From Rikenellaceae bacterium (GTDB lineage Bacteria; Bacteroidota; Bacteroidia; Bacteroidales; UBA932): a stretch of DNA of 24,021 nt. The first letter of the stretch is position 1; each line of letters begins with the position of its first letter. This document shows positions 7,066 through 15,363 of this stretch, piece by piece. Under the pieces are notes generated by a model. That model was not told where the DNA came from and ran no database searches. It was given only the letters and a program-made list of their open reading frames with translations. A program made the position numbers and the translations under genes. The stretch is taken from NCBI GenBank assembly GCA_900769905.1, contig CAAGIL010000169.1, positions 1-24,021 on the forward strand. Reading direction: 5' to 3'.

Positions 7066-8322
7066 TCAGAAGACGAGGACGTCGCAGTCGCCGAAGCTGT
7101 CGTAGGAGGAGGTGATGACCTTCTCTCCCGGCTCAAGGCCTTCGAGGACCTCGTAGTAGCGCGGATTCTGGCGGCCTATGCGTATTTCGCGCTTCACGGC
7201 CTTGCTGCCGTCGGAGCTCAGCACGAAAATCCACTTGCCGCCGGTCTTCTGGTAGAAGGAGCCGCGAGGAATGATGATGCCTTCCTCGCTCTGACCCAGT
7301 TGCAGGTTGAGGTAATAGGTTTGGCCTGTACGTATGTTGTCCGGCTGCGCACCGTCGAACTTGAAGTCGGCCTGGAACTTGCCGTCGCGCACCTCCGGGT
7401 AAACCTTCCTGATGCTCACGGCAAAGTCGCCTCCCTGGCGCTCGAAGCTCGCGCCGAGGCCCGGCACCACGCGGTCGATGTAATGCTCGTCAATCTTCGC
7501 CTCGACCTTGTAGTCGCCCACGGAGTTGATCTGGCCTATCTTCATTCCCGAAGCCACGCTCTGGCCCAGGACCACGTCCAGAAGGCCGAGTTCACCGTCA
7601 ATCGGAGCCTTGATGGTGAGATTGGACTTGCGGTTGCGTATCATTCCCATATTCATACGCATATTGTCCAGGCTCTCCTGCATCTGCTCGATTTCCACAC
7701 TGCGGTAGAGGCTGTCCTGGATGGCGCGCTCCTTGACCAGTTCGTACTTCTGGCGCGAGAGTTCGTAGTCCTCCTCCGCCTTGAGGTACTCCTCGCGTGC
7801 GATGAGCTTTTCCTCGTAAAGGGCTTTCTTCTGCTCGTAGGCACGGCGGTTGCGCTTCACGTCCAGCGAGAGGGTGAGCTCGTCCTGCTTCACGGAAAGC
7901 TTCTGCTGCTCCATCTGTATCATTGTGTTGCGCAGGATGTTCTCCTTCTCCGCGAGCTCGGCTTCGGAGTTTAGGATTTCCAGGTCGAGCTTGTCGTTGC
8001 TCAGGATGAGTATGGGCTCACCCGCCCTGACCGTGGAACCTTCCTCCACGATGATCCTGTCCACCACGCCGCCCTCCTGGGGGCTGAGCTGGATGGTGGT
8101 CATAGGCTGCACCTGGCCGCTCACGCGTATGTAGTCGTTGAACTCCCCGCGCTCGACCGTGCTCACGGTGAGAGTGTCCGGATTGACCCTGTATGCCCGG
8201 GAATTGTCGCGGAACACAAGGTAGAGCACGAAGGCCAGCACGAGGGCTCCGAGCCAATATGGTAGGGCTTTCTTGCTCAGGATGAGCCTCCAGCCTTTCT
8301 TCTTCTCTATTACTTTATCCAT
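7066..8322 (-). CDS. HlyD/MacA-type periplasmic adaptor (membrane fusion protein)
   Basis: This is a 418-aa protein from the ATG at 8322 (MDKVIEKKKGWRLILSKK). The 22-codon upstream extension overlaps the TolC-like gene and was rejected. One inner-membrane helix lies at about 20-37. A first barrel/lipoyl half follows (SGQVQPMTTIQLSPQEGGVVDRIIVEEGSTVRAGEPIL, roughly 67-105), then a long alpha-helical hairpin rich in E, K, Q and R (about 110-235), the second lipoyl half (LTIKAPIDGELGLLDVVLGQSVASG, about 236-260), and a beta-barrel plus membrane-proximal domain ending in LEPGEKVITSSYDSFGD. This is the periplasmic bridge between the FtsX-type permeases and the TolC-like channel. It starts 13 nt after the TolC stop. 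Confidence 0.92.
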   Translation of the reverse strand: MDKVIEKKKGWRLILSKKALPYWLGALVLAFVLYLVFRDNSRAYRVNPDTLTVSTVERGEFNDYIRVSGQVQPMTTIQLSPQEGGVVDRIIVEEGSTVRAGEPILILSNDKLDLEILNSEAELAEKENILRNTMIQMEQQKLSVKQDELTLSLDVKRNRRAYEQKKALYEEKLIAREEYLKAEEDYELSRQKYELVKERAIQDSLYRSVEIEQMQESLDNMRMNMGMIRNRKSNLTIKAPIDGELGLLDVVLGQSVASGMKIGQINSVGDYKVEAKIDEHYIDRVVPGLGASFERQGGDFAVSIRKVYPEVRDGKFQADFKFDGAQPDNIRTGQTYYLNLQLGQSEEGIIIPRGSFYQKTGGKWIFVLSSDGSKAVKREIRIGRQNPRYYEVLEGLEPGEKVITSSYDSFGDCDVLVF

Positions 8323-8335
8323 AAGTCTGACAAAA

Positions 8336-9691
8336 TTACAAATATTCCTGTTCAAGATAATCCACACCCGAATAATACTCCACCACACTCTTCTTGATGA
8401 GGTACTTGAAGAGGGAGTTCATCTTCTCCGCGCCGGAGTTGAGGTAGTCGTTGGTGGCAGTCTGGTACTCGATGGCGGAGATGAGTCCCTGCTCGAACTT
8501 CTTGCAGTTGAGCTTGTAGTTCTCGCGCTGCACCTCGGCGTAGCGCTCCGCCTGGAGGTAGGCGTCGGATGCGCCGTCCCTGTCCTGGACTGCGCGGCGC
8601 ACCTCGGCTTCTATGTCCCTCATTTTCTGGTCGTATTCGGCGCTGCTGCGCTCGAGTGCGTTGCGCTTCCTGGCCAGATTGCTCTGGCGCGAAAGGCGGT
8701 TGAAAATCGGGATGTTGATGGAGAGCTGCACGTATTCGCCGCCGTTGTTGGCGAACTGCTGACGGAACGGGTCCGTGGCCATTCCTCCCGGGTACTGGAA
8801 ATAGGTCGTGGACCAGCCTCCGTAGAGGGCGAAGCTCGGGAGCAGCTGCCACTTGGCGGTCTGGAGCTCGAGTTTCGCGTTGTTGAACTTGCCCAGAGCC
8901 TGGATTGCAGCAGGGTTGTAGGCCTTCGCGTAGCTGATTATGCTCTCCACTTCGCCTGCTTCCCGGAGCAGGTCCACCCTGTCCGCGCTGATGTCCGTGT
9001 CGATGGTGAGCACGGAGTCCAGGGGCCAGAACATCACATCCTGGAGGGTGATGAGCGCATCGCGGCGCAGGTTCTCGGCGTTGGTGTACTCGTAGCGGCG
9101 CTTGGCGAGGTCGGACTCGCTCTGCACCACGTCCGCATACCCCTTCACGCCCAGCTTCTCCTGCTTGCGGGTGAGGTCGAGGCTCTCCTGCGCGGTCGCG
9201 TACTGCTCCCCGTAGCTTTGCGCAAGGAGGGTGTAGTACACGGCGTTGTAGTAGGCCTCCATCGTGGCGAGGCAGATGTCAGCCTCGGCCTGACGCTCCT
9301 GCGAGATGCCCATTTCCAGTGAGGTGCGGGTGATTTTCATATTGTTGACCGCCTCGAAACCGTTGAAGAGGTAGATGCCGGCGCTGAGGTTGTAGCTGTT
9401 GTGGAAGGAGGTCGTGTTGACGTAGGTGTTGGTCTGCGGATCCACGGTGCGGCCGAAGTTGTAGTAGGTGTAGACGCCTCCGGAAACCTCAGGGGTGAAG
9501 GCGGCAAGCACGGCCTGGCGGCGCGCGATGCGGGCATCCCCTGTCTCAGCCTGGCGTATGCGCATCTTGGTGGAGTTGCTGACCGCGTACTCCATACAGT
9601 CCTTCACTCCCATCACGCCCTCCTGCGCCGAAGCCGAAAAGGCAACGGAGAGCAGGAAGAGGACGACGGGTATCATTCTTATAATAGTCAT
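8336..9691 (-). CDS. TolC-family outer-membrane efflux protein
   Basis: This is a 451-aa protein. Residues 1-22 form a Sec signal peptide ending SASAQ. The mature part has the two-fold OEP pattern: the first half contains DCMEYAVSNSTKMRIRQ (31-47) and the outer-membrane strand region VSGGVYTYYNFGRTVDPQTNTY; the second half contains AKAYNPAAIQALGKFNNAKLELQ, ALYGGWSTTYF and a long coiled helix through the 380s. It provides the channel for the tripartite exporter. It lies 18 nt downstream of the second permease and 13 nt upstream of the adaptor. The substrate is unknown. Confidence 0.92.
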   Translation of the reverse strand: MTIIRMIPVVLFLLSVAFSASAQEGVMGVKDCMEYAVSNSTKMRIRQAETGDARIARRQAVLAAFTPEVSGGVYTYYNFGRTVDPQTNTYVNTTSFHNSYNLSAGIYLFNGFEAVNNMKITRTSLEMGISQERQAEADICLATMEAYYNAVYYTLLAQSYGEQYATAQESLDLTRKQEKLGVKGYADVVQSESDLAKRRYEYTNAENLRRDALITLQDVMFWPLDSVLTIDTDISADRVDLLREAGEVESIISYAKAYNPAAIQALGKFNNAKLELQTAKWQLLPSFALYGGWSTTYFQYPGGMATDPFRQQFANNGGEYVQLSINIPIFNRLSRQSNLARKRNALERSSAEYDQKMRDIEAEVRRAVQDRDGASDAYLQAERYAEVQRENYKLNCKKFEQGLISAIEYQTATNDYLNSGAEKMNSLFKYLIKKSVVEYYSGVDYLEQEYL

Positions 9692-9709
9692 AAAATCAAG
9701 TGTTTACAT

Positions 9710-12067
9710 TTATTCGCTGCGCAGGCATTCCACAGGGTCGGAAGTCGCGGCGCGGTAGCAGCGCAGGGTCACTACGAGCACGGTCACCAGCAGCACGAAC
9801 ACCAGCGCGAGGGCGAATACCCACCAGTGGAGCGGCATCCTGTAGGCAAAGTGCTGGAGGTAGCGGTTCATAATGAACCAGCTCAGCGGCGCAGCAATCA
9901 GGAAGCATACGAACACTATGCGTATGAATTTGGCGTTGAACATCTTGAGCACGTCCGCGATGCTGGCTCCGCTGACGCGGCGTACCCCTATCTCCTTGCG
10001 CCTGTGCTCGGCCTCGAACATCACGAGTCCGAATACACCCATCAGGGAAATGATGATTGCGAGCAGGGTGAAGAGGGTCACCATTCGGGAGGTGTTCCTC
10101 TCGGCGGTGTACTGCCGGTCGAGCCTGTCGTCGAAGAAGTTGACATCGAAATCATTTTCGCTGGTGTTCGGGTCCATTTCCGAGAGCACACCCTTAATCC
10201 AGGAGAAGAGAGAAGGGTAATCGACATCCGGCGCCGTCCTGAGGTAGAGGCAGGTAGGTACCCTCCAGCCGTTCTTGCCGAAGACGTAGAGCGCAAACGG
10301 CTCCACTTCGAGGGCCAGACTCCTGTTGTTGAAGTTGCGGCATATTCCGGCGATATCCGTTTCGCCTATGTGTCCCTGCATCTTGTCCTCCAGAGTGAGG
10401 CCGAACTTGTCGCGGGCGGCTTCGTTGAAGATGAATACGCCGTTCTCGCAGATTTCGTCGGAAGGGGTGAAATTGCGTCCTTCAACCAGTTCTATTCCCA
10501 TGAAATCCAGGAAGTTCCAGGCCACAGGGTAGCACTTGAAATTCACCTGCTCCCCCTTGAACTGGCGACCCCAGCCCATACGGCCGCTCTGCACTATTTC
10601 TCCGTCGGCCCAGGTCACGTCCAGGATTCTCGGATCGCTCTTGAGCCTGTCGCCGACCGCATCCCTCTGCGTCGCCAGGGCATTGGTGGTGTAAACCTGA
10701 AGCAGCTGGCTCTTGTCGAAGCCCATATCGCGGCTCATCATATACTTGCGCTGCATCGAAACGAAGCAGGAACTGATGATGAGGGCTATGGACACCACGA
10801 ACTGGAAGCCTACCAGACCCGTCCTGAACACCTTGCCCTTCGAGCTGGAGCTGAAGCTGCCCTTGAGTGCGAAGGCGGGGTTGAAGGAGGTGATGTAGAA
10901 GGCCGGATACAGGCTCGTCAGCGCCGCGAGAACTATTGCCGCCGTGGCAGTGATGAGGGCGGTGCCAATATTGTCGGCAAGGGCTATGGAGCTGCTGAAC
11001 TGTCCGGCAATCGGACTGGAAGCGAAGAGGCTCACAATTCCCGCCGAGAGCAGGAGAGCCACGCATATCAACGCCACGGATTCGCCCACGGTGCCGAGTG
11101 CAAGGGTGGCCCTTGAGGCACCGAGTATTTTCCTGGTATTCACGCCTTTGAGCTTGACCGGCACGAGGGCGAAGAAGAAGTTGATGAAATTGATGAAGGC
11201 AATCAGGGTCACGAGCACCGCGATGGCGAGCAGGGTCATCGTGGATGTCCTGCTTCCGGAGCGGCCCGGAGTGCCGACGCTATGGTCGAAATAGGTGTCG
11301 GTGAGGCAGAAAAGCTTAGGGGTGATGGCAGAGGCATCGTCGCCCTCGCTGAGGAAGGTCTCCTTGATGCGCTTGACGGCTTCTTCCTCGAATGCCTGCT
11401 TGTCGTCGCTGTTGCGGAGCTTCACGAAATAAGGGTAACTCCACTCGCTGAAGTTATCCAGGCTCACATCTCCCATATCGTAGAGGCAGTCCAGGCCTCC
11501 GAAGTCGCTGTTCTCCGGAAGGTCAGCATATATTGCCACGATTTCATCCTGCCGCTTCGGGTTTACCGAGTTGCAATAAAGCACGTCGCCAACCCTGAGG
11601 TCGTGGGCCCGGGCCGCCCTTGCACTGACTGCAATTCCACCCTTTCCCATAGTTTTGAAGTCTCCCTCTACCGCCTCCATCCCAAGGGTGGTGATGAGGC
11701 CCTGGGAGAGGCTGGTGGTGTGCAGCAGGAAAGCGCCGTCCCCCGACTCGCTGAGCGAGTACTGGAGGCTGTTGCCCTGGTTCCTTGTATAACCGGTGCC
11801 GCCGCTTTCCACACACGGAACGTTGGCTATGACATCTTCCCATATCGGACGGCTGAGCCAGGTCATATACTTCCCATCCTCATACCAGTCCGGCACGGAA
11901 ATCACATACACGCGCTCTGCGTCCCTGATCTTGCGGTTGTAGCCGAAATCGTAGCGCAGCTGCACGAGTATGATGAAAACGGAAGCGAACGCAGCCGCCA
12001 TGCCGAGCACGTTGAGTACCCGGGACACGGCCGAACTGCGGCTTCCTGATTTGCGTGAGCCTGCCAT
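9710..12067 (-). CDS. ABC transporter permease, FtsX/MacB-type (second permease of operon)
   Basis: This is a 785-aa protein. The N-terminal membrane helix (about 18-36) is followed by a large periplasmic domain. A first FtsX module sits at about 285-425 (VNTRKILGASRATLALGTVGESV), a second periplasmic part at about 440-660, and a C-terminal FtsX module from about 665 (LMGVFGLVMFEAEHRRKEIGVRRVSGAS), ending with the family-typical ATSDPVECLRSE. The coupling-helix motif RRKEIGVRRVxGAS is well preserved and the first module is more divergent. The ATG follows the ATPase stop after a single base, so translation is coupled. MacB-type transporters act as mechanotransmitters that pull periplasmic substrates out through TolC. 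The substrate cannot be read from the sequence. Confidence 0.9.
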   Translation of the reverse strand: MAGSRKSGSRSSAVSRVLNVLGMAAAFASVFIILVQLRYDFGYNRKIRDAERVYVISVPDWYEDGKYMTWLSRPIWEDVIANVPCVESGGTGYTRNQGNSLQYSLSESGDGAFLLHTTSLSQGLITTLGMEAVEGDFKTMGKGGIAVSARAARAHDLRVGDVLYCNSVNPKRQDEIVAIYADLPENSDFGGLDCLYDMGDVSLDNFSEWSYPYFVKLRNSDDKQAFEEEAVKRIKETFLSEGDDASAITPKLFCLTDTYFDHSVGTPGRSGSRTSTMTLLAIAVLVTLIAFINFINFFFALVPVKLKGVNTRKILGASRATLALGTVGESVALICVALLLSAGIVSLFASSPIAGQFSSSIALADNIGTALITATAAIVLAALTSLYPAFYITSFNPAFALKGSFSSSSKGKVFRTGLVGFQFVVSIALIISSCFVSMQRKYMMSRDMGFDKSQLLQVYTTNALATQRDAVGDRLKSDPRILDVTWADGEIVQSGRMGWGRQFKGEQVNFKCYPVAWNFLDFMGIELVEGRNFTPSDEICENGVFIFNEAARDKFGLTLEDKMQGHIGETDIAGICRNFNNRSLALEVEPFALYVFGKNGWRVPTCLYLRTAPDVDYPSLFSWIKGVLSEMDPNTSENDFDVNFFDDRLDRQYTAERNTSRMVTLFTLLAIIISLMGVFGLVMFEAEHRRKEIGVRRVSGASIADVLKMFNAKFIRIVFVCFLIAAPLSWFIMNRYLQHFAYRMPLHWWVFALALVFVLLVTVLVVTLRCYRAATSDPVECLRSE

Positions 12068-12068
12068 A

Positions 12069-12749
12069 CTACAATTCGTTCTTCACGTCGCTCACGATGC
12101 GTCCGTCGAAGAGGTCGATGGTCCTCTGGGCAATGGCGGCATCCCTCTGGGAGTGGGTTACCATTACGATGGTGGTGCCTTCGGCGTTGAGCTCGGAGAG
12201 AAGGTCCATCACCTCCTTGCCGTTCTTGGAATCGAGGTTACCCGTAGGCTCGTCGGCGAGGATGAGCTTAGGTCCAGCCACCACGGCGCGGGCTATTGCC
12301 ACCCTCTGCTGCTGTCCTCCGGAAAGCTGCTGAGGGAAGTGCTTGGCACGGTGGCTGATGTTCATCCTCTTCATTATCTCCGTGACCTTCTCCTTGCGCT
12401 CTGCGGCGGAGATGTTCATATAGCGGAGAGGTAGTTCGATGTTCTCGTACACATTGAGCTCGTCGATGAGGTTGAAGCTCTGGAAAACGAAGCCTATGTT
12501 GCCCTTGCGGAACTTGGTGCGGTCCTTTTCCTTGAGCTTGCCGACCTCCTGGCCGAGGAGCTCGTAGGAACCGTCACTCGGGTTGTCGAGAAGGCCGAGG
12601 ATGTTGAGAAGGGTGGACTTGCCGCAGCCTGAAGGGCCCATAATTGCAACGAATTCGCCGTCCTTGATTTCAAATGACACGCCTGCGAGGGCGGTGGTTT
12701 CGATTTCTTCCGTGCGGAACACCTTGCACAGATTTGTTACTTTGATCAT
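12069..12749 (-). CDS. ABC transporter ATP-binding protein (LolD/MacB class)
   Basis: This 226-aa protein is a complete nucleotide-binding domain: Walker A GPSGCGKST (38-46), Q-loop Gln90, signature LSGGQQQRVAIARA (142-155), Walker B LILADEPTGNLDS (162-174) and H-loop His199. The insert after the Q-loop and the TGNLDS sequence are typical of the LolD/FtsE/MacB class. It has no fused permease and sits between two large FtsX permeases, so it most likely powers a heterodimer of the two. Confidence 0.95.
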   Translation of the reverse strand: MIKVTNLCKVFRTEEIETTALAGVSFEIKDGEFVAIMGPSGCGKSTLLNILGLLDNPSDGSYELLGQEVGKLKEKDRTKFRKGNIGFVFQSFNLIDELNVYENIELPLRYMNISAAERKEKVTEIMKRMNISHRAKHFPQQLSGGQQQRVAIARAVVAGPKLILADEPTGNLDSKNGKEVMDLLSELNAEGTTIVMVTHSQRDAAIAQRTIDLFDGRIVSDVKNEL

Positions 12750-12774
12750 AATAGTATAGTTATTTGTTTAATTA

Positions 12775-15165
12775 TTATTCTGTTTTTATTCCTTCGGACG
12801 GGTTGCGGCGCACTGCGCTGACTATCTGCCAAAGCACCGACAACACCGCAATCAGCAGGGAGGCTGCGCAGGCCAGGATGAAAATCCACGCGCTCAGCGG
12901 GATATGGTAACTGAAGCTCTGGAGCCACCTGTCCGAAATGTAGTATGCCATAGGCACAGCCACCACGCAGGAAATCAGGAGCGGAGCACAGAACTTGCCG
13001 AGCATCAGCAGGATGACTTCCCTTATGCTACCGCCCATAATTCTTCTGACGGCGACCTCGCTTCTGCGCTGACGGATGAAGAAGAGCGAGAGCCCTATGA
13101 AGCCGAAGATGGAAATTAGGAGGGCTATTCCGGTGAACATCAGCACTATATGCAGGACATTCCTTTCCTCTTCGAACTGGGATGCGACGGCCTCTTCGAG
13201 GTTCTGCACTACCCAATCGACGTTCTTGCTGTTTGCCATAACCCCGGCAACGGACGACTTGATTGTCTTGAAGGCCTCGGGAGATCCGTCAGTCTTGACG
13301 ACAAAGTCAGGATTCTTCATCGTTTCCGGATCCTTGAGATAAATCGCAAACTCCCTGATATCCGCAAGGATGTTCCCCTTATGGAAATTCTTTATGATGC
13401 CGGCAATCTGCTCCACTTCCCCGCTCTGCCACTGGATCTCGCGGTCGGAATCGGACAAGCCAAGGGCTTCCTTCATCTTCTCGTTGATGTAAACTGCGCC
13501 CTCGGAAGCTCCGTAATCTTCCAGGATTTCCACTCCATAGATGTCGAAAGCCTCCTTGTCCAGACTCGCCTGGAAAATCAGGTGAGAGGCTCCGTTTCTG
13601 TCCTTGTTCATCCTCATTGACGACATTCCCATCGAGAGGCAGCTTCCGCGGCTCATTCCGATTCTTTCCACGCAAGGCAGTCCCTGAAGCGTGGACATTA
13701 TCGCATCGGACTCCTCCGGCTCGTCAGGGGTGATGAACAGGACATCCCTGGAGTTGATTCCGAGAGGTGCATTGACCAGTCCGTTGATTTGGAGCGCAAC
13801 CACCAGTGACAGGGTGAGCATCACGACGGTGATGAGGTTCTGGAGCATAATGAACACCCGGCTGAAGACCATCTTCGACTTGAATCGGAAACTTCCCTTT
13901 ACCACGTCAACAGGCTTGAAGGACGAAATCTGAAGGCCCGGGATGATTCCGGCAAGAAGTCCGGTCACCACAATGAAAGAAACACATACGCTCACTGTTC
14001 CCGGAGTGAAGTCGTTTTCAAGCATTATCCTGCCACGGAACATTGCAGCAAAATCGTCCTGGAAGAGGAAGGCAAGTCCCAGCCCTATCAGGAAGGATAT
14101 CAGCACCATCAGCGTGGATTCTCCCACGAGTTTGATTATCACTTCCCGGGAAGAGCTGCCCAGGAGCCTTCTCGTGGCCATTTCCTTTGCCCTCATTCCG
14201 GTATTTGCCACCGTCAGGTTGATATAGTTGGTGACGGCGAAAAGCAGGATGGCTATGACTGCGCTGAGCAGGATGACAAGCAGTCCCTTGTCGCCTTTTT
14301 CCAGTCCCAGTCCGTCATTCGACTCGTCAAACATCACTTTTCTCAGAGGAGTGAAGGTGGCGGTAGTCTTGAGCACATCGATGTCGAACTCCATCATAGG
14401 AATGTCCTTGAGGAGGGTTGACCATATTTCATCCGCCTTGGAGTCCAGTTCCGCGCCCTTATCCAGAAGATAGAAGGTCTTGAAGCATCCGTAGCTCGAA
14501 CTTACGAAGCAGTCGGATGACATTTTGTAGCCGAGAATCTGCGGATGCCTGTTTATCGATGCGATGACTTTCGTGTCATTCGGAAGAACGGTCTTGTCGA
14601 AGTCCCTGACCACCCCGCTGACCGTATATACAAGGGTGCTGTCGTATGGATCCTGCTTCCCGCTGAAGAACACGGACCTCATGCCTATCAGCCTGAGCGG
14701 CTCTCCCATCGGGTCCACGCCCGGGAAAATGGCATCTGCGAGGCTCTCCGTGATGATGCACTTGTCCGGAGACGAAAGGGCGGTCTCGGGATTTCCTTCC
14801 ACGAAATCGTATGAAAAGACATCGAAGAAGGTCGAGTCCACCAGCATCATCGGATTCCCCTCCACGTCCTTGAAGCTCTCCTTCTCGGACCTGATGGTTC
14901 CTCCCTGGCTCACTACGCAGCAGCTGTTCTCGATTTCGGGATATGTCTGAGCGATTTTCCGGGACTCCTCAGGCCAGGACATATAGTCGCCCGAGCGCCC
15001 CATCAGCACGATCCTGTCCTTGTTCGGCTGCGAGGAGTCAGTGCTGAACTGCCTCCAGGTGTAGTCCCCTATGAGGATTACGAACATAAGTGCAACGGCC
15101 AGACCTACGATGTTGATCACCGTATAGAAAGGATTGCGCTTCAAGAATCTGAAAAAAGATTTCAT
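12775..15165 (-). CDS. ABC transporter permease, FtsX/MacB-type (first gene of the sigma-54 operon)
   Basis: This is a 796-aa protein. Membrane helix 1 is at about 14-33, followed by a MacB-like periplasmic core domain (about 40-285, with ITESLADAIFPGVDPMGEPL). The first FtsX module is at about 293-460 (TGMRAKEMATRRLLGSSSREVIIKLVGES), a second periplasmic domain at about 470-665, and the last FtsX module at about 670-796 (IFGFIGLSLFFIRQRRSEVAVRRIMGGSIREV), ending RRNPSEGIKTE. Both coupling motifs are intact. It is similar in plan to the permease at 9710-12067 but clearly diverged, suggesting an asymmetric pair. It lies 25 nt before the ATPase and 18 nt after the predicted sigma-54 transcription start. 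Confidence 0.9.
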   Translation of the reverse strand: MKSFFRFLKRNPFYTVINIVGLAVALMFVILIGDYTWRQFSTDSSQPNKDRIVLMGRSGDYMSWPEESRKIAQTYPEIENSCCVVSQGGTIRSEKESFKDVEGNPMMLVDSTFFDVFSYDFVEGNPETALSSPDKCIITESLADAIFPGVDPMGEPLRLIGMRSVFFSGKQDPYDSTLVYTVSGVVRDFDKTVLPNDTKVIASINRHPQILGYKMSSDCFVSSSYGCFKTFYLLDKGAELDSKADEIWSTLLKDIPMMEFDIDVLKTTATFTPLRKVMFDESNDGLGLEKGDKGLLVILLSAVIAILLFAVTNYINLTVANTGMRAKEMATRRLLGSSSREVIIKLVGESTLMVLISFLIGLGLAFLFQDDFAAMFRGRIMLENDFTPGTVSVCVSFIVVTGLLAGIIPGLQISSFKPVDVVKGSFRFKSKMVFSRVFIMLQNLITVVMLTLSLVVALQINGLVNAPLGINSRDVLFITPDEPEESDAIMSTLQGLPCVERIGMSRGSCLSMGMSSMRMNKDRNGASHLIFQASLDKEAFDIYGVEILEDYGASEGAVYINEKMKEALGLSDSDREIQWQSGEVEQIAGIIKNFHKGNILADIREFAIYLKDPETMKNPDFVVKTDGSPEAFKTIKSSVAGVMANSKNVDWVVQNLEEAVASQFEEERNVLHIVLMFTGIALLISIFGFIGLSLFFIRQRRSEVAVRRIMGGSIREVILLMLGKFCAPLLISCVVAVPMAYYISDRWLQSFSYHIPLSAWIFILACAASLLIAVLSVLWQIVSAVRRNPSEGIKTE

Positions 15166-15193
15166 ACCATTACCATTTGCCGCAATTCTCTAT

Positions 15194-15209
15194 TGCACCG
15201 AGTGTGCCA
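15194..15209 (-). promoter_or_regulatory. Sigma-54 (-24/-12) promoter of the export operon
   Basis: On the minus strand the sequence reads TGGCAC-N5-GTGCA, matching the sigma-54 consensus TGGCAC-N5-TTGCA with one mismatch in the -12 core. The invariant GG (15208-15207) and GC (15196-15195) are 12 nt apart, as required. Transcription would begin near 15183, about 18 nt before the permease ATG at 15165. The operon's own NtrC-family activator, encoded at 5703-7043, is the obvious regulator. Confidence 0.8.
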
Positions 15210-15262
15210 GAAACAGTATATTATTGATTATAAGTTGCTTATAAATGCTCTTTCGGGGAAAA

Positions 15263-15303
15263 GTGTAAAATTTCTTTACACCCCGTGTAAAAAATCTTTA
15301 CAA
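15263..15303. promoter_or_regulatory. Two tandem palindromes, likely enhancer sites for the sigma-54 activator
   Basis: Site 1 (15263-15281) is GTGTAAA-N5-TTTACAC, a perfect 7-bp inverted repeat. Site 2 (15285-15303) is GTGTAAA-N5-TTTACAA, perfect over 6 bp. Their centres are 22 bp apart, two helical turns. They sit at about -80 to -120 from the predicted sigma-54 start, where NtrC-family upstream activating sequences usually lie. A further GTGTAAA half-site at 15339-15345 overlaps the promoter of the divergent GH20 gene. Binding by the encoded regulator is inferred from position. Confidence 0.7.
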
Positions 15304-15331
15304 GTGTGCCGGGAAACTCTTAAAAAAAGCG

Positions 15332-15339
15332 TAACTTTG
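15332..15339 (+). promoter_or_regulatory. -7 box of the GH20 gene
   Basis: TAACTTTG matches TAnnTTTG. Transcription would start near 15345, about 19 nt before the ATG at 15364. No good -33 element is seen at the expected spacing. A GTGTAAA half-site overlaps the last base of the box and extends into the start region. Confidence 0.45.
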
Positions 15340-15363
15340 TGTAAACCACAATTTGTTTGCTCT

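Noticed and set aside
5868..7115. Long plus-strand frame opposite the sigma-54 regulator
   Set aside because: It is antisense to a motif-complete regulator and its translation shows no recognisable domain; high GC content keeps the antisense frame open.
7044..7136. N-terminal extension of the sigma-54 regulator
   Set aside because: The extension is serine/proline/threonine-rich and overlaps the adaptor gene; the receiver domain begins normally at the ATG at 7043.
9401..11116. 571-codon plus-strand frame opposite the permease and TolC genes
   Set aside because: It is a histidine- and glutamate-rich antisense shadow of two well-supported genes, with no promoter or ribosome-binding site.
15193..15363. 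N-terminal extension of the GH20 enzyme
   Set aside because: It would run through the promoter and enhancer region and bury the lipoprotein signal that begins after the ATG at 15364.
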